64,000 nucleotides of DNA. It comes from Xanthomonas nasturtii. Its GTDB lineage: Bacteria > Pseudomonadota > Gammaproteobacteria > Xanthomonadales > Xanthomonadaceae. The stretch covers positions 22,070 through 86,069 of the forward strand of contig NZ_LYMI01000014.1 in the NCBI RefSeq assembly GCF_001660815.1. Direction: 5' to 3'. Positions 27,588 to 39,053 of the stretch are shown here, piece by piece (within the stretch, counting starts at the first letter, position 1; each line of letters opens with the position of its first letter). A program made the translations under genes and the position numbers. The notes below the pieces were generated by a model. The model did not search any database and was not told the origin of the DNA. It saw nothing but the letters and a program-made list of their open reading frames with translations.

Positions 27588-28505
27588 TCAGTCGCTGTCG
27601 TGTGTGGCGTCGCCGGCGGCCAGCCATGCGGTGGAATCGGGATCAGGAACGGCCGGCGCATCGCCGCTGCGGCCCAGCGCCAGGAAATCGAACAGCGTGC
27701 GGTCGGCCAGCTGCTCGGGGCGCACATCGCCCAGGGCGCGCGCAATCTGCTCCACGCGCCCGGGCTGTTCGCGATCCCACTGCTGCAGCATGCGGCCGAC
27801 CTGCTGGCGCTGCAGGTTTTCCTGGCTGCCGCACAGGTTGCACGGAATGATCGGGAACTGCCGTGCCTGCGCATAGGCGGCAATGTCGGCTTCGCGCACG
27901 TAGGCCAGCGGGCGGATCACCACATGCGCACCGTCGTCGCTGCGCAGCGCGGGCGCCATCGCCGCCAGCCGCGCATGGTGAAACAGGTTCATGAAAAACG
28001 TGGCCACGATGTCGTCGCGGTGATGGCCCAGCGCGATCTTGGTCACGCCATGCTTCTGTGCATAGGCATACAGCGCGCCACGCCGCAGCCGCGAGCACAG
28101 CGAACACATGGTCTTGCCGGCCGGAATCACCCGGCTGACCACCGAATAGGTGTCCTGCTCGACGATGTCGAACGGCACGCCCAGCCCGCGCAGGTAGGCC
28201 GGCAGTACATGGGCGGGAAAGTCCGGCTGCTTCTGGTCCAGATTGACCGCCACCAGGCTGAACGGCACCGGCGCCTTGCGCTGCAATTGCAGCAGTATGT
28301 CCAGCAGGGTGTAGCTGTCCTTGCCGCCGGACAGGCAGACCATGATCTTGTCGCCGCGGGCGATCATGCCGAAATCCGCAATCGCCTGGCCCACCTGGCG
28401 CTGCAGGCGTTTTCCCAGGCGCAGCTGCTCACGCTGCAGCCGCTGGCGCGGGTCGCGCGGCGCAGGGTCGGCCAGGGGTTGTGGCAGCGGCAGGACAGCG
28501 GTCAT
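27588..28505 (-). CDS. ttcA: tRNA 2-thiocytidine(32) synthetase TtcA
   Basis: 305 residues from the ATG at 28505. The PP-loop [11 protein letters not shown] binds ATP. Two cysteines in CSLCSR and a third in [12 protein letters not shown] hold the iron-sulphur cluster used to thiolate cytidine 32 of tRNA. The conserved [18 protein letters not shown] is also present. Upstream lies the xylA promoter region. ttcA leads the transcript into rdgC. Confidence 0.97.
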   Translation of the reverse strand: MTAVLPLPQPLADPAPRDPRQRLQREQLRLGKRLQRQVGQAIADFGMIARGDKIMVCLSGGKDSYTLLDILLQLQRKAPVPFSLVAVNLDQKQPDFPAHVLPAYLRGLGVPFDIVEQDTYSVVSRVIPAGKTMCSLCSRLRRGALYAYAQKHGVTKIALGHHRDDIVATFFMNLFHHARLAAMAPALRSDDGAHVVIRPLAYVREADIAAYAQARQFPIIPCNLCGSQENLQRQQVGRMLQQWDREQPGRVEQIARALGDVRPEQLADRTLFDFLALGRSGDAPAVPDPDSTAWLAAGDATHDSD

Positions 28506-29129
28506 AAGCCGGCCATTGTAGCTGCCGGGACTGGCGGGCGACCGGGTTGGCCGCGTGTGGGGCTGCGGGCCGGCGGCGGCCTTCTGACTGCGTTTACTTT
28601 GATGCGGAATGGCGCACTCGCCGCTGCGACGGCGCTGGCCGATGCAGACCTGTTTTTTGCGGGCGTTCTCCCGTGGTCGTTGCAGCGCAATCACTTGCCC
28701 TGGCTGGCGCACCCGCTGGCAACATCATGGCCTGCGTACGCGGCCGATACCTGCACGGCGCGTCGGCCGCACGCCATGCTTGCGATGGTTGCGCGCCGGC
28801 TAACGCCTGCGCGGCCGGTGCCGCAGCACAGTCCGCATCTCGCAGCGCAGCAAGCCTTTCGGCGGCGGGCTGGGTACAGTCGGCAGGTCGCTTCACCTGG
28901 GATCGGCATGGCATGTTCGGCTTCGCTACGGTGCGCGGCTTTTTTCAGTCGCAGTTGTGGTAGCGCTAACATTTTTTGGCGTGATGCAGATGGCAATCGC
29001 GTGGACGCATCGGCAACACGCGCTGGCGCACCCGGCGCGTGGCGATGGCCCACACGCGGCTGCGCTGATGCCGATGTCCCGGTGTGACGCTTATCGCTTC
29101 TTCCCTCCCCTGCTGCAGGAGTTCACCCC
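28506..29129. other. Divergent intergenic region, ttcA and xylA
   Basis: 624 bases without a recognisable gene. The right part holds the xyl-box at 28958-28971 and the xylA leader, ending with GGAG before the ATG. The left 450 bases show no repeat or motif I can name. Confidence 0.5.
28958..28971 (+). promoter_or_regulatory. xyl-box (XylR operator) upstream of xylA
   Basis: TGGTAGCGCTAACA, the operator bound by the LacI-type repressor XylR in Xanthomonas campestris, lies 158 bases before the xylA start. The same 14 bases recur exactly at 56662. Confidence 0.9.
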
Positions 29130-30467
29130 ATGAGCAACACCGTTTACATCGGCGCCAAGGAATATTTCCCCGGCATCGGCAAGATCGGCTTCGAAGGCCG
29201 CGACTCCGACAACCCGCTCGCGTTCAAGGTCTACGACGCCAACAAGCAGATCGGCGACAAGACCATGGCCGAGCATCTGCGCTTTGCCGTGGCCTACTGG
29301 CACAGCTTCTGCGGCAACGGCGCCGATCCGTTCGGCCCGGGCACGCGTGCGTATCCGTGGGATATCGGCAACAGCGCGCTCGATCGTGCCGAAGCCAAGG
29401 CCGATGCCGCGTTCGAATTCTTCACCAAGCTCGGCGTGCCGTATTACTGCTTCCACGACATCGACCTGTCGCCGGATGCCGACGATATTGGCGAGTACGA
29501 AAGCAACCTCAAGCACATGGTGGGCATCGCCAAGCAGCGCCAGGCCGACACCGGCGTCAAGCTGCTGTGGGGCACCGCCAACCTGTTCTCGCATCCGCGC
29601 TACATGAATGGTGCGTCCACCAACCCGGACTTCAATGTGGTGGCGCGTGCCGCGGTGCAGGTCAAGGCCGCGATCGATGCCACCGTTGAATTGGGCGGCG
29701 AAAACTACGTGTTCTGGGGTGGCCGCGAAGGCTATGCGTGTTTGCACAACACCCAGATGAAGCGCGAGCAGGACAACATGGCGCGCTTCCTCACCCTGGC
29801 ACGCGACTACGGCCGCGCGATCGGCTTCACCGGCAACTTCCTGATCGAGCCCAAGCCCATGGAGCCGATGAAGCACCAGTACGACTTCGACAGCGCCACA
29901 GTGATCGGTTTCCTGCGTCAGCATAGCCTGGACCAGGATTTCAAACTCAATATCGAAGCCAACCACGCCACGCTGTCCGGTCATAGCTTCGAGCACGACC
30001 TGCAGGTCGCCTCCGATGCCGGCCTGCTGGGCAGCATCGATGCCAACCGCGGCAATCCGCAGAACGGCTGGGACACCGACCAGTTCCCGACCGACCTGTA
30101 CGACACCGTCGGCGCGATGCTGGTGGTGCTGCGCCAGGGCGGGCTGGCACCGGGCGGGTTGAATTTCGATGCCAAGGTGCGGCGCGAATCGTCCGACCCG
30201 CAGGATCTGTTCCTGGCGCATATCGGTGGCATGGACGCGTTCGCACGCGGGCTGGAGGTGGCCAACGCATTGCTGACGTCTTCGCCGTTGGAGCAGTGGC
30301 GCGCCGAGCGTTACGCCAGCTTCGACAACGGCGCCGGTGCAGACTTTGCCAACGGCACCAGCACGCTGGTGGATGTGGCCAAGCACGCCGCCGGCAATGC
30401 GCCCAAGCAACTCAGCGGCCGCCAGGAAGCCTACGAAAACCTGATCAATCAGTATCTGATGCGTTGA
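29130..30467 (+). CDS. xylA: Xylose isomerase
   Basis: 445 residues. Converts D-xylose to D-xylulose in the cytosol for the pentose phosphate route. Family signatures are [10 protein letters not shown], the carboxylate-rich WGGREGYA and IEPKPMEP, and metal ligands in [12 protein letters not shown] and [22 protein letters not shown] precedes the ATG by about ten bases. The promoter carries an exact xyl-box, so expression should rise when XylR is released by xylose-type inducers. Convergent with xylR. Confidence 0.98.
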   Translation: MSNTVYIGAKEYFPGIGKIGFEGRDSDNPLAFKVYDANKQIGDKTMAEHLRFAVAYWHSFCGNGADPFGPGTRAYPWDIGNSALDRAEAKADAAFEFFTKLGVPYYCFHDIDLSPDADDIGEYESNLKHMVGIAKQRQADTGVKLLWGTANLFSHPRYMNGASTNPDFNVVARAAVQVKAAIDATVELGGENYVFWGGREGYACLHNTQMKREQDNMARFLTLARDYGRAIGFTGNFLIEPKPMEPMKHQYDFDSATVIGFLRQHSLDQDFKLNIEANHATLSGHSFEHDLQVASDAGLLGSIDANRGNPQNGWDTDQFPTDLYDTVGAMLVVLRQGGLAPGGLNFDAKVRRESSDPQDLFLAHIGGMDAFARGLEVANALLTSSPLEQWRAERYASFDNGAGADFANGTSTLVDVAKHAAGNAPKQLSGRQEAYENLINQYLMR

Positions 30468-30474
30468 TCGTTGC

Positions 30475-30522
30475 CACACGCGCTCTCGTCACGAGGCGCG
30501 TGTGCAATGCATGCCTGCATTG
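30475..30522 (+). terminator. Double hairpin after xylA
   Basis: CACACGCG pairs with CGCGTGTG (30475-30504), enclosing CTCGT-C-ACGAG, and directly after it CAATGCA-tgcc-TGCATTG forms a second stem (30505-30522). There is no T-run, so termination would rely on Rho or on RNA stability rather than a classical intrinsic signal. Confidence 0.5.
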
Positions 30523-30685
30523 CGGCGGCGCACTGCAACGGCGCGACCAACTGCAACGGCTGCCAAGGTGGCGCGGTCATCGGAAGGGGAGTGCGCTGAC
30601 GAGAGCGATGCATGCGCACCACAGACAGAGGTTTGGCAATTGACCGCGTCTTCCCTGTAGCGATGCAGTGGCGAGGTAGACGAAT

Positions 30686-31753
30686 TTACTCGGCCGTATC
30701 GACGGGTGTCGGTGCGGCCACCGAATCCCGCTTGACCAGCAGGTGCGCGACCACATGATCGACCATCTTCGCCGTGCGCTCCTTGGCGCGAATCGTCTTC
30801 AACAGGATGTCCAGCGCGGCGTCGGCCATGGCGGCGATGGGCTGCTGCACAGTGGTGAGTTCGGGCCACACCGCAGTGGCGGCAGAGGTGTCGTCGAACC
30901 CAACCACCGACAGATCGCGCGGCACATCCAGCCCGCGCCGGTGCGCGACCGAGATGGCCGCTGCGGCCATGTCGTCGTTACTGGCGAAGATGGCGCTGGG
31001 GCGGCGTTTGCGCGCCAGCAATTTTTCGGCGGCAACCAGGCCGGATTTGTAGGTGTAATCGCCCGGCTGCACCAGATGCCGATCCAGGCGCAGACCGGCG
31101 TCGGCCAAGGCCGCCTGAAACCCTTCGAAGCGTCGCGTGCTGGCCGACAGATTCGGATGCCCGGCGATATAGCCGATGCGCGTATGCCCCTGTTCGATCA
31201 GGTGTTCGGTGATCTCCTTGGCGGCAGCGAATTCGTCGATGCGCACGCAGGCCACGTCCGGGCTGAAATGGTTGGAAGCCACTGCCACCACCGGCACCTT
31301 GGCGCGTACCAGCTCCAAAACCGCGGCCCTGGATTCGCACAACGGCGGCGGCAGGATCACGCCGGCAACGCCTTTGGCGAGCTTGCGTGCCGCCTTGCGT
31401 TCGGCTTCGGCATCCAGGTCGTCCCAGCAGTCGATCACCAGCTGGATCGACGTGCGCGAGGCAACCCGCAACACGCCCAGCAACAACTCGCGCAAATACG
31501 CGCCACTGGGGTCGCTGTAGATCAACGCAATCCGCGTGCTCTGCGCGGCCGCCAATGCGCTGGCGGCAAGGTTGGGCGTGTAACCGAGTTTGTCGACCGC
31601 GCGCATGACCCGTTCGCGGGTGGCATCGCGCACGCTGCCGGTGTTGTTGACCACGCGCGAGACCGTCATCGGCGACACTTTCGCCAGCGCCGCCACCTCG
31701 TCGATGGTGGTCGCGCGACTGGTGCGGCGGACCGATTTCCTGACCTTCTCCAA
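30686..31753 (-). CDS. xylR: LacI-family transcriptional repressor XylR
   Basis: About 355 residues. No ATG lies near the natural N-terminus; the TTG at 31753 is preferred because AAGAGG sits six bases before it. The N-terminal helix-turn-helix reads [20 protein letters not shown] and is followed by the hinge [13 protein letters not shown] and a periplasmic-binding-protein-like sensor domain. In X. campestris this regulator represses the xylan regulon through xyl-boxes. Here it lies among the genes it would control, divergent from the alpha-glucuronidase operon. I found no xyl-box in its own 161-base upstream gap. Confidence 0.92.
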   Translation of the reverse strand: MEKVRKSVRRTSRATTIDEVAALAKVSPMTVSRVVNNTGSVRDATRERVMRAVDKLGYTPNLAASALAAAQSTRIALIYSDPSGAYLRELLLGVLRVASRTSIQLVIDCWDDLDAEAERKAARKLAKGVAGVILPPPLCESRAAVLELVRAKVPVVAVASNHFSPDVACVRIDEFAAAKEITEHLIEQGHTRIGYIAGHPNLSASTRRFEGFQAALADAGLRLDRHLVQPGDYTYKSGLVAAEKLLARKRRPSAIFASNDDMAAAAISVAHRRGLDVPRDLSVVGFDDTSAATAVWPELTTVQQPIAAMADAALDILLKTIRAKERTAKMVDHVVAHLLVKRDSVAAPTPVDTAE

Positions 31754-31914
31754 GCGTGGCCTCTTCAAGTGCGTGCGAACGTTGCGGGATGCAGCGGCGT
31801 TGTCGCGATAACGCGAATGCCGGGTGCAGGCATGACGGTGCGAGCCATGGTACCGGGAAGCAGGCAGAGCGGCGATACGCGCCTGCTTGCAAGCGCAACG
31901 CTGAGGCAGGCCGC

Positions 31915-34125
31915 ATGAGCGGGGCTGGAATAAAACGGCAGGGTGCCTGGATCGGTGCATTCCCGCTGCAGTGGCTGATGTGGCTGGCGCTGCTGTGCGG
32001 CGGGCTGTTGGCCACCGCCAGCGCGCGTGCAGAGGACGGCTACGACCTATGGTTGCGCTACCAACCGCTGGCCAATGCCGGGCAACTGCGCGACAGCGCA
32101 AGCGAATTGGTCATCGTTGGTGAGTCGCCCACCCTGCATGCGGCACGCGATGAACTGGAGCGTGGCTTGCAGGGATTGGTGGGAAACACACCGCCACGCG
32201 TGGACGCAGTGACGCGCGATGGCGCGCTGATGCTGGGCGCCGCCCGCGCGCCGCAGATTGCGGCTTTACAGCTCGATACACGGCAGTTGGGCCGCGAGGC
32301 CTATCTGATCCGCAGTGTCCGTGTGGATGGCAAGCGCGCCACGGTCATCGTCGGCGGCAGCGATATCGGTGTTTTGTACGGCACGTTCCACCTGTTGCGT
32401 CTGCTGCAAACCGGCCAGCAGATTGCCGCACTGGATCTGCGCGAATCGCCGCGCCTGCAGCTGCGCATGCTCAATCATTGGGACAATCTCGATGGTGTGG
32501 TGGAACGTGGTTATGCCGGCGCCTCGCTGTGGAACTGGCAGACACTGCCCGGCTACCTGGATCCGCGTTACACCGACTACGCGCGCGCCAATGCCTCGCT
32601 GGGCATCAATGGAACCGTGCTCAACAACGTCAATGCCAAGGCGTGGAGCCTGACGCCGCAGTATCTGGACAAGGCTGCGGCACTGGCGCGGGTGTTTCGT
32701 CCCTATGGCATTCGCGTGTTTCTCAGTGCGCGCTTCAGTGCGCCAGTCGAGATCGGTGGTTTGAAAACCGCCGACCCACTGGACCCGCAAGTGCAGCGCT
32801 GGTGGCGCGACACCGCCGACGCCATCTATGCGCGCATTCCCGATTTTGGCGGGTTTCTGGTCAAGGCCAATTCCGAAGGCCAGCCCGGGCCGCAGGACTA
32901 TGGACGCAGCCACGCCGATGGCGCAAACCTGCTGGCCGATGCGCTGGCGCCGCATGGCGGGGTGGTGATGTGGCGCGCCTTCGTCTATTCGCATGAGCAG
33001 CCGGACGACCGTGCCAAACAGGCGTACAGCGAATTCGTGCCGCTGGATGGCGCCTTTCGCGGCAACGTGATCGTGCAGGTGAAAAACGGCGCCATCGACT
33101 TCCAGCCACGCGAGCCGTTTCACCCGTTGTTCGGCGCGATGCGCAAGACGCCGCTGATGCCGGAGTTCCAGATCACCAAGGAATACCTGGGCTTTTCCAC
33201 GCATCTGGCCTACCTGGGCACGCTGTTTTCCGAAACCTTGCAGGCCGACACCTATGCACGCGGCAAGGGCTCGACGGTGGCGAAGACGGTGGATGGCAGC
33301 CTGTTCAACGATGCAAAACGCACACGGCTGACCGGCATTGCCGGCGTGGCCAATATCGGCTCCGACCGCAACTGGAGCGGCTCGATCTTCGATCAGGCCA
33401 ATTGGTATGCCTATGGGCGGCTGGCCTGGGACCCGCAACTGTCGCCACAGGCGATTGCGCAGGACTGGGCGCGCATGACGTTTTCCAACGAGCCGGCGGT
33501 GGTCGAACCGGTGGTCGGCATGCTGCTGCGTTCGCGCGAGGCGGTGGTGGAGTACATGACCCCGCTCGGCCTGCATCACCTGATGGGGCGCGGCCACCAT
33601 TACGGGCCGGCGCCGTGGGATGCCGGCAGCGAACGGCCGGACTGGGACCCGGTGTATTACCACCGCGCCGACCGCAACGGGATTGGCTTCGACCGCAGCG
33701 CCAGCGGCAGCAATGCCGTGGCGCAATATGCGCCGCCAGTGGCGCGCGTGTTCGGCGATGCGCAGCGCGTGCCGGAACAGTTGTTGCTGTGGTTCCATCA
33801 TGTGCCGTGGGATCACCGCATGGCCTCTGGCAGGCCGCTGTGGGACGAGTTGGTCTGGCGGTACGACCATGGCGTGGCCGAGGTGGCTGCGATGCGCACC
33901 ACCTGGCAAGGCCTGGCCGGCAAGATCGATGCGCCGCGCTACGCGCAAGTGGACGCTTTCCTGGCGATCCAGCAGCGCGAGGCGCAGTGGTGGCGCGATG
34001 CCAGCATTGCTTATTTTCAGAGCGTGTCCGGGCGCCCGCTGCCTGCCGGCGTGGCACCGCCAGCGCATCCGTTGGCGTATTACCAGGCACTGACATTTCC
34101 GTACGCACCGGGGAATCCGAAGTGA
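31915..34125 (+). CDS. agu67A: GH67 alpha-glucuronidase
   Basis: 736 residues from the ATG at 31915; the frame extends upstream without similarity. A signal peptide (hydrophobic [19 protein letters not shown]) sends it to the periplasm. It removes (4-O-methyl-)glucuronic acid from the end of xylo-oligosaccharides. Catalytic residues known in Cellvibrio GlcA67A are all present: acid Glu321 in NSEGQPGP, and the base pair Asp395 in IDFQPREP and Glu417 in [10 protein letters not shown]. First gene of a tightly packed operon; its stop overlaps the next GTG. Confidence 0.96.
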   Translation: MSGAGIKRQGAWIGAFPLQWLMWLALLCGGLLATASARAEDGYDLWLRYQPLANAGQLRDSASELVIVGESPTLHAARDELERGLQGLVGNTPPRVDAVTRDGALMLGAARAPQIAALQLDTRQLGREAYLIRSVRVDGKRATVIVGGSDIGVLYGTFHLLRLLQTGQQIAALDLRESPRLQLRMLNHWDNLDGVVERGYAGASLWNWQTLPGYLDPRYTDYARANASLGINGTVLNNVNAKAWSLTPQYLDKAAALARVFRPYGIRVFLSARFSAPVEIGGLKTADPLDPQVQRWWRDTADAIYARIPDFGGFLVKANSEGQPGPQDYGRSHADGANLLADALAPHGGVVMWRAFVYSHEQPDDRAKQAYSEFVPLDGAFRGNVIVQVKNGAIDFQPREPFHPLFGAMRKTPLMPEFQITKEYLGFSTHLAYLGTLFSETLQADTYARGKGSTVAKTVDGSLFNDAKRTRLTGIAGVANIGSDRNWSGSIFDQANWYAYGRLAWDPQLSPQAIAQDWARMTFSNEPAVVEPVVGMLLRSREAVVEYMTPLGLHHLMGRGHHYGPAPWDAGSERPDWDPVYYHRADRNGIGFDRSASGSNAVAQYAPPVARVFGDAQRVPEQLLLWFHHVPWDHRMASGRPLWDELVWRYDHGVAEVAAMRTTWQGLAGKIDAPRYAQVDAFLAIQQREAQWWRDASIAYFQSVSGRPLPAGVAPPAHPLAYYQALTFPYAPGNPK

Positions 34126-36086
34126 GCGCATGCCGGCTGAACGTGTTGATCGCCGCGTTATCGGCGTTGCTGCTGCCGCAACTGGGAAGCGCTGCAGATG
34201 CACCGCTGCTGCATCCCGTTTTCCAGGACCATGCGGTGCTGCAGCGCGATGCGCCGATTCGCCTGTGGGGCGATGCGGCGCCGGGCGCGCGTGTCACGGT
34301 GCAACTGGAGACGGCGCAGGTGCAGGTTCGCGCAGACCGGCAAGGGCATTGGCAGGCGCGCCTGCCCGCGCATGCGGCCGGCGGCCCGTACCGCCTGAAG
34401 GCCAGCACTGCCAACGGGGTGGTGCAACAGATCGACGATATTTTGATCGGCGATGTATGGCTGTGTTCGGGGCAATCGAACATGGAGCTGCAGGTACATC
34501 GCACGCTGGATGCGCGCAGCGAGATTGCCGACGCCGACCACCCCAACATCCGCATGTTCAAGGTGCCGGCGCAATCCAGCCCCACCCCGCAACGTGGCTT
34601 CGGTGGCGTTGCAACGTGGCAGCGCACCACGCCTGAGACAGTGAAAGAGTTTTCTGCCGCGTGTTACTACTTCGCGCGTGAGTTGCAGAAGCGTGTCGAT
34701 GTGCCGATGGGCTTGATCAACGCCTCGTGGGGCGGCTCGCAGCTGCAGGCCTGGATCGGCGACGCGCCATTGCGTGCGGCCGGCGACGATGGCCCGGCAC
34801 TGGACGTGCTGGCACGTTACGCAACCGACCCGGTGGCTGCCGCGCCGCAGTGGGCCGCGCTGTGGGAAGCCTGGTGGCATGCGCATGGCGAAGGCGAACC
34901 GTGGCAGCCGGATGCGCCCGGCGACTGGCAGAACGCGCCGCCGGCACTGGGCGCATGGGACGACTGGGGCGTGCCGCAGCTGGTCGGCTTCAACGGCATG
35001 GTGTGGTACCGCACCAGCGTCGAACTGACACCGGCACAGGCCGCCCAGGACGCCACGTTGTTACTGGGCCCGGTGGACGAGCTGGACCAGACCTGGGTCA
35101 ACGGGCGCGGCGTGGGCAGCAGCTACGGTGCGGACCAGCCGCGTCGCTACACACTGCCGCGTGGGCGGCTGCATGCCGGGCGCAACAGCATCGTGCTCAA
35201 TGTGCTAAATACCTATCGGCGCGGCGGTGTGTTGGGCGATGCGCAATCGCGCGCACTGCAGTTTGCCGATGGCAGCACGCTGGCGCTGGATGCGCCCTGG
35301 CAATACCGCATCGTGCCGCAGGCAGTGGGCTCGCCACCGCGGGCGCCGTGGTCGTCGGCTGCCGGGCTCACCACCTTGTACAACGGCATGATCGCGCCAC
35401 TGGGGCAGCTGGGCCTGCGTGGGGTGCTGTGGTACCAGGGCGAATCCAATGCCGGCGATGCGGCACATTACCCGGCCTTGCTCAACGCATGGCAGCGCGA
35501 CTGGCGACAGCGCTTCGGTGCGCAATTGCCGCTGCTGGTGGTGCAGCTGGCCAATTACGGCACCCCGCCCACCCAACCGGCCGAAAGCGGTTGGGCGCAA
35601 TTGCGCGAGGCGCAGCGGCGCTTCGTTGCCGACGATGCACACGCCGGCTTGGCGGTGGCGATCGATATCGGCGACCGCTACGACATCCATCCGGCCAACA
35701 AGCAGGAGCTGGGCCGGCGCCTGGCGCGTGCAGCGCGGCATGTGGTGTATGGCGAGGCGATTGCGCCGTCCGGCCCGGTGTCGCGCAGTGCCCATCGTGC
35801 GGGCGAGGACGTGCGCATCGGCTTCGACGCTGTCGACACCACGCTGCTGAGTTATGGCGCCGACGCGCCGATCGGCTTTGAGCTATGCGGCGAGGCTGCC
35901 GGCACCTGCCGCTATGCCAGCGCCACGCTGTCCGGGCGCGAGATCCAGCTGCGTGTTCCCGCCGGCCTGCAGGCCACACGCGTGCGCTACTGCTGGGCCG
36001 ACAGCCCGGTGTGCACGCTGTACGACCGCAGCGGCCTGCCGGCCGGCCCGTTCGAACTTCCCGTCACCGCCACCCCTTCCCCCTGA
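34122..36086 (+). CDS. Sialate O-acetylesterase-type (acetyl-xylan) esterase
   Basis: 654 residues from the GTG at 34122, overlapping the GH67 stop as GTGA. The start opens a signal peptide ([19 protein letters not shown]). SGNH-type catalytic residues are Ser119 in CSGQSNME and Asp521/His523 in [16 protein letters not shown] is the third block. A beta-sandwich of the GH2 sugar-binding type, about residues 285-410 (VWYRTSVEL...[14 protein letters not shown]), interrupts the hydrolase fold. By homology it deacetylates xylo-oligosaccharides in the periplasm. The family name reflects the sialate enzyme, but the operon points to xylan. Confidence 0.88.
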   Translation: MSACRLNVLIAALSALLLPQLGSAADAPLLHPVFQDHAVLQRDAPIRLWGDAAPGARVTVQLETAQVQVRADRQGHWQARLPAHAAGGPYRLKASTANGVVQQIDDILIGDVWLCSGQSNMELQVHRTLDARSEIADADHPNIRMFKVPAQSSPTPQRGFGGVATWQRTTPETVKEFSAACYYFARELQKRVDVPMGLINASWGGSQLQAWIGDAPLRAAGDDGPALDVLARYATDPVAAAPQWAALWEAWWHAHGEGEPWQPDAPGDWQNAPPALGAWDDWGVPQLVGFNGMVWYRTSVELTPAQAAQDATLLLGPVDELDQTWVNGRGVGSSYGADQPRRYTLPRGRLHAGRNSIVLNVLNTYRRGGVLGDAQSRALQFADGSTLALDAPWQYRIVPQAVGSPPRAPWSSAAGLTTLYNGMIAPLGQLGLRGVLWYQGESNAGDAAHYPALLNAWQRDWRQRFGAQLPLLVVQLANYGTPPTQPAESGWAQLREAQRRFVADDAHAGLAVAIDIGDRYDIHPANKQELGRRLARAARHVVYGEAIAPSGPVSRSAHRAGEDVRIGFDAVDTTLLSYGADAPIGFELCGEAAGTCRYASATLSGREIQLRVPAGLQATRVRYCWADSPVCTLYDRSGLPAGPFELPVTATPSP

Positions 36087-36097
36087 GCGAGATCACG

Positions 36098-37357
36098 ATG
36101 TCACAGACTCCCGACTCCCCTGCACCGCTGCAAGGTTCCGCCCGCGACCGCGAGATCGTCGAAGCGCGCGTCATCGTCAGCTGCCCCGGGCGCAATTTCG
36201 TCACCTTGAAGATCCGCACGCGCTCGGGCATCACCGGGCTGGGCGATGCCACGCTCAACGGGCGCGAATTGGCGGTGGCGGCGTACCTGCAGGAACACCT
36301 GGTGCCCAACCTGATCGGCCGCGATGCCGGGCGCATCGAGGACATCTGGCAGTTCTTCTACCGCGGTGCGTACTGGCGGCGCGGGCCGGTGACGATGAGC
36401 GCGATTGCCGCAGTGGATGTGGCGTTGTGGGACATCCTGGGCAAGATGGCCGGCATGCCGCTGTATCAATTGCTTGGCGGGCGCTCGCGCGAAGGCGCGC
36501 TGGTGTACGGCCACGCCAATGGCCGCGATATCGCCGAAACCAGCGATGAGGTAGGCCGCTTCCGCGAGATGGGCTTTATCGCCATCCGCGCGCAATGCGG
36601 CGTGCCCGGCATCAAGAAGACCTACGGCATTTCTGTCGGTGGCAAGCCCTACGAGCCGGCCGAAAGCGAGCTGCCCACCGAAACCGTGTGGTCCACGCCG
36701 CGCTATCTTAGTGTGGTGCCCAAGTTGTTCGAACAATTGCGCAGCGATCACGGCGATGAGATCGAGCTGCTGCACGATGCGCACCACCGGCTCACCCCGA
36801 TCGAAGCCGCGCGCCTGGGCCGCGACCTGGAGCCATACCGGTTGTTCTGGCTGGAAGACGCCACCCCGGCGGAAAACCAGCGCGCATTCGAGATCATTCG
36901 CCAGCACACCGTGACACCGCTGGCAGTGGGCGAGGTGTTCAACTCGATCTGGGACTGCAAGCACCTGATCGAGCAGCAACTGATCGACTACATCCGCACC
37001 ACCATTGTGCATGCCGGCGGCATCACCCACGTGCGCCGGCTGGCCGATTTCGCCGCGCTGCACCAGGTGCGTACCGGCTTCCACGGCGCCACCGATCTGT
37101 CGCCGGTGTGCATGGGCGCGGCGTTGCACTTCGACACCTGGGTGCCCAACTTCGGCATCCAGGAATACATGTTCCATTCCGACGAAGCCAACGCAGTGTT
37201 CCCGCACGACTACGTATTTCGCGACGGGCGCTTGCACTGCGGCGAAACCCCCGGGCATGGCGTGGACATCGACGAGGAGCTGGCAGCCAAGTATCCGTAT
37301 GTGCCCAAACAGTTGCCGGTGGCGCGGCTGGAAGACGGCGCGATGTGGGACTGGTGA
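36098..37357 (+). CDS. manD: D-mannonate dehydratase (ManD, enolase superfamily)
   Basis: 419 residues from the ATG at 36098. This is the enolase-superfamily type (RspA/ManD), not the iron-dependent UxuA fold. Metal and catalytic residues are visible in [25 protein letters not shown] and [11 protein letters not shown], with His in [11 protein letters not shown]. It dehydrates mannonate to 2-keto-3-deoxygluconate in the cytosol, the step after fructuronate reductase. No signal peptide. Its TGA overlaps the next ATG by one base. Confidence 0.94.
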   Translation: MSQTPDSPAPLQGSARDREIVEARVIVSCPGRNFVTLKIRTRSGITGLGDATLNGRELAVAAYLQEHLVPNLIGRDAGRIEDIWQFFYRGAYWRRGPVTMSAIAAVDVALWDILGKMAGMPLYQLLGGRSREGALVYGHANGRDIAETSDEVGRFREMGFIAIRAQCGVPGIKKTYGISVGGKPYEPAESELPTETVWSTPRYLSVVPKLFEQLRSDHGDEIELLHDAHHRLTPIEAARLGRDLEPYRLFWLEDATPAENQRAFEIIRQHTVTPLAVGEVFNSIWDCKHLIEQQLIDYIRTTIVHAGGITHVRRLADFAALHQVRTGFHGATDLSPVCMGAALHFDTWVPNFGIQEYMFHSDEANAVFPHDYVFRDGRLHCGETPGHGVDIDEELAAKYPYVPKQLPVARLEDGAMWDW

Positions 37358-39051
37358 TGCGCCCGCTTCCCGCGATCTGGGGGGCAGTACTGATGGCCTT
37401 GGCGGCGCCTGCAGGTGCGCAGGCGCCAGCGTCTGCCGATGTCGCCTTCGATTGGTTCGACTACCGCGGCGACGATGCGGTGTTCGCCACGCCGCTGCCG
37501 GCCGGCCATTACCGCAATCCGGTGCTGGCTGGCTTCTATCCGGACCCCAGCATCACCCGCGTCGGCGAGCGCTATTACCTGGTCAATTCCACGTTTGCGT
37601 ATTTCCCCGCGATCCCGGTATTCGAAAGCAGCGATCTTGTGCACTGGACACAGATCGGCAATGTGGTCGAGCGCCGCGAGCAACTGGATTACGACGGGCT
37701 GGGCGTGTCGCGCGGCATGTTCGCCGCCAGCATCCGCCATCACGCCGGGCGCTTTTACGTGGTGGGCACCTCGGTCGATAGCGGGGGCAATTTCATCGCC
37801 AGTGCCAGCGACCCGGCGGGCCCGTGGTCGGCGTTGACCTGGCTACCCAGCATCGATGGGATCGACCCGTCCTTGTTCTTCGACACCGATGGCAGCGCGT
37901 ATCTGCTCAACAACGGCCCACCGCAAGGCACGCCGTTGTACGAAGGCCATCGTGCGATCTGGATGCAGCGTTTCGACCTCGCCACCAAGCAACCGGTTGG
38001 CCCGCGCAAGGTGCTGCTCAATGGCGGTGTGGATCTGGCCAGCAAGCCGATCTGGATCGAGGGCCCGCACCTGTATCAACGCGACGGGTGGTACTACCTT
38101 TCCTGCGCCGAGGGCGGCACCGGGCCGCAGCACTCACAGGTGGTGTTGCGTAGCCGCAACGTGTGGGGGCCGTATGCGCCCGCACCGAACAACCCCATCC
38201 TGACCCAACGCGATCTGCCGGCCGCGCGTGCGCACCCGATCAGCAATGCCGGCCACGTGGACCTGGTGGACACGCCCGATGGGCAGTGGTGGGCGGTGTT
38301 TTTGGCCAGCCGCCCGTACGCCGGCGATCGCTACAACACCGGGCGCGAAACGTTTTTGCTGCCGGTGCAGTGGCGCGATGGCTGGCCGTCGATCTTGCCG
38401 GCGGGCCAGCCGATTCCCTACATCGCCCAGGCGCCCACCGGGGCGAAAACAGCACGTGTCACGCAGCCGCCGTTGTCGGGCAACTTCACCTGGCATGACG
38501 ACTTCGACAACGCCACGCTGCAGCGCGAGTGGCTGAGCGTGCGCGTGCCCAGGGGTGAGCTGGCCGATCTGCGCACGCGTGCAGGCTGGTTGACGCTGCA
38601 TGCCGGCACGCAGGGGCTGGACAGCGCCGGCACACCGGCCTTCCTCGCACGCCGCCAGCAACACACGCGCTTTACGGCAAGCACGGCGCTGGATGTGCCC
38701 GTGCGGGCAGGCGTCAGTGCGGGGCTGGCCGCGTTTCAACATTCCAACGCGTGGTATGCACTCGGCGTGCGTCGCGATGGCGATGCGCTGCGGGTGTTCC
38801 TGGACAAGCGCGATGGCGCCACCACCACCACGCTTGCACAGACCCGCATTCCGGCAACCGCACAGCTGCGCCTGCAGATCAGCGGCGATGGCGGCGCGTA
38901 CAGCTTCGCCTTCGACGCCGATGGCCGCGGCTGGCAATCGCTCCGCCGCAACGACGATGCCGGCTTTCTCAGTACCGAACAGGCGGGCGGCTTCGTCGGC
39001 AGCATGATCGGGCCGTTCGCCAAAACGCACACCGACCGCCAACAGGACTGA
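37357..39051 (+). CDS. GH43 beta-xylosidase/arabinofuranosidase, exported
   Basis: 564 residues from the ATG at 37357. A signal peptide (IWGAVLMALAAPAGAQA) leads into a five-bladed GH43 domain. The general base lies in NPVLAGFYPDPSITR, a central Asp in SIDGIDPSLFF and the acid Glu in KPIWIEGPHLY. Residues about 365-560 are a C-terminal beta-sandwich of the beta-xylosidase type (FTWHDDFD, GGFVGSMIGPF). It should act in the periplasm on xylo- or arabinoxylo-oligosaccharides; the exact substrate cannot be read from sequence. Confidence 0.92.
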   Translation: MRPLPAIWGAVLMALAAPAGAQAPASADVAFDWFDYRGDDAVFATPLPAGHYRNPVLAGFYPDPSITRVGERYYLVNSTFAYFPAIPVFESSDLVHWTQIGNVVERREQLDYDGLGVSRGMFAASIRHHAGRFYVVGTSVDSGGNFIASASDPAGPWSALTWLPSIDGIDPSLFFDTDGSAYLLNNGPPQGTPLYEGHRAIWMQRFDLATKQPVGPRKVLLNGGVDLASKPIWIEGPHLYQRDGWYYLSCAEGGTGPQHSQVVLRSRNVWGPYAPAPNNPILTQRDLPAARAHPISNAGHVDLVDTPDGQWWAVFLASRPYAGDRYNTGRETFLLPVQWRDGWPSILPAGQPIPYIAQAPTGAKTARVTQPPLSGNFTWHDDFDNATLQREWLSVRVPRGELADLRTRAGWLTLHAGTQGLDSAGTPAFLARRQQHTRFTASTALDVPVRAGVSAGLAAFQHSNAWYALGVRRDGDALRVFLDKRDGATTTTLAQTRIPATAQLRLQISGDGGAYSFAFDADGRGWQSLRRNDDAGFLSTEQAGGFVGSMIGPFAKTHTDRQQD

Positions 39052-39053
39052 CC

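Noticed and set aside
36101..37258. Minus-strand frame of 385 codons across manD
   Set aside because: manD shows all enolase-superfamily residues on the plus strand; the opposite frame has no domain and is a shadow.
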